From Bryobacterales bacterium (lineage in GTDB: Bacteria; Cyanobacteriota; Vampirovibrionia; Obscuribacterales; Obscuribacteraceae), in contig CAJCHQ010000054.1 in the NCBI GenBank assembly GCA_903970295.1, forward strand, positions 1-7,269: DNA of 7,269 bases. The letters run 5' to 3'. This document shows, piece after piece, positions 6,688-7,269 of this stretch (position 1 is the first letter of the stretch; each line of letters starts with the position of its first letter). Made by a program: the position numbers and the translations under genes. Under the pieces are notes generated by a model. That model made no database searches and was not told the DNA's origin. It worked only from the letters and a program-made list of their open reading frames with translations.

Positions 6688-7236
6688 TTGCGCTCCCCAA
6701 ATTGGTTTTTGATCATTGTTGTCGCTGCGGTACTGGGCGTGGCTGCCGGCTATATAGCTACATTGATATATCGGCCGACGCTCTTGCCGCCGGCTTTGCG
6801 CATTGGCAGTCTACGCGAGCCAACGACGATTTTGCTCCTGGGCGTCGATGTCGAATACAAAGACCTCGGTAATCGTCACAAGCAGATCGACCAGGATGCC
6901 TTCAGTGGGCGGTCCGACACGATCATGGTGGCACGATTCGATCCCTACCGTAATGCCTTCGGTGCGGTTTCGATTCCGCGCGATACGAGAGTGAGTATTC
7001 CGGGCCAGCGCGGGACGCAGAAGATTAATGGTGCTAACGCCATCGGTGGTGCGCAGCTGGCGCAAAGAACGGTCTCCGAATTTATGCAATTGCCGATCGA
7101 TCATTATGTCGTTTTGAATGTGCATGGGCTCGTGGAGCTGGTTAACGAGCTGGGCGGTATCACAGTCGACATTCCAAAGAAAATGCAATACATGGATTGG
7201 ACGGCTAAACTCAAGATCGATCTGGAACCCGGAGTG
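6688..7236 (+). CDS. LytR-CpsA-Psr (LCP) family protein, 3'-truncated
   Basis: The frame runs from a TTG at 6688 to the end of genomic sequence; 183 residues are visible. After a short N-terminus ('MRSPNW') one membrane helix covers about residues 7-26, giving the type II anchor usual for this family, with the enzyme domain outside the membrane. LCP motifs appear in order: 'TILLLGVD' (47-54), 'RSDTIMVARFDP' (from R75), 'SIPRDTRV' (95-102, with R98 and D99), 'KINGANAIGG' (from K112), 'LPIDHYVVLN' and 'LVELVNELGGITVDIP' (G156-G157). The last genomic residues 'DLEPGV' are where family members normally continue into a LDG-x-AL-x-YxR segment, so at least one essential part is missing. LCP proteins move glycopolymers from a polyprenyl-phosphate carrier to peptidoglycan or another acceptor; the polymer is not predictable here. 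Translation continues for 11 residues into adapter, which must be discarded. It is divergent from the glycosyltransferase. Confidence 0.9.
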
Positions 7237-7269
7237 AGATCGGAAGAGCGTCGTGTAGGGAAAGAGTGT
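7237..7269. other. Illumina sequencing adapter contamination at the contig end
   Basis: The final 33 bases start with AGATCGGAAGAGC and continue with the TruSeq universal-adapter sequence (CGTCGTGTAGGGAAAGAGTGT in two parts: CGTCGTGTAG, then GGAAAGAGTGT), matching from memory without a mismatch and reaching the last base. They are of technical origin. The junction at 7236/7237 happens to fall on a codon boundary of the LytR-type gene, so the open frame continues into it and would produce a false C-terminus. Confidence 0.97.

Noticed and set aside
6681..6994. Two short overlapping plus-strand frames and an antisense frame in the LytR-type gene
   Set aside because: They are out of frame with the clear LCP motifs and carry no recognisable features.

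Overview
The window looks like a contig end from a bacterium with roughly balanced GC, probably metagenome-derived because it ends in untrimmed sequencing adapter. Taxonomy can only be guessed. The histidine kinase has an expanded dimerisation hairpin of a kind I associate with cyanobacterial-type kinases. Together with the family 9 glycosyltransferase and a LytR-CpsA-Psr protein, this would fit a cyanobacteria-related lineage such as the non-photosynthetic Melainabacteria/Vampirovibrionia, but that is a low-confidence inference.

Left half (1-4003, plus strand): a probable three-gene signalling operon. It runs from the 3' part of a tetratricopeptide-repeat protein, through a membrane-bound sensor histidine kinase (six predicted helices, GAF, expanded HisKA, HATPase) whose start overlaps the TPR gene, to a response regulator with an HD-GYP output domain that should hydrolyse cyclic di-GMP. 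Kinase and regulator are 54 nt apart and very likely form a cognate pair. A short convergent intergenic stretch (4004-4105) with an 8-bp stem-loop closes the unit.

Middle (4106-5547, minus strand): a stand-alone AAA_14/DUF4143 ATPase with an intact PD-(D/E)XK-like C-terminal motif. Immediately upstream is an array of nine clear units and one decayed unit, each exactly 22 bp and arranged head to tail without spacers. The array fills nearly all the space between the ATPase start and the stop codon of the next gene. It is the most unusual part of the window; its function is unknown.

Right part (5548-7269): a family 9 (heptosyltransferase-like) glycosyltransferase on the minus strand, divergent from a LytR-CpsA-Psr envelope-polymer ligase on the plus strand. 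The 84-nt gap between them holds a perfect TATAAT that overlaps a TATTAT on the other strand, a possible bidirectional promoter. Both genes point to envelope glycopolymer synthesis and attachment. The last 33 bases (7237-7269) match Illumina adapter and are not genomic; the LytR-type gene is cut at that point.
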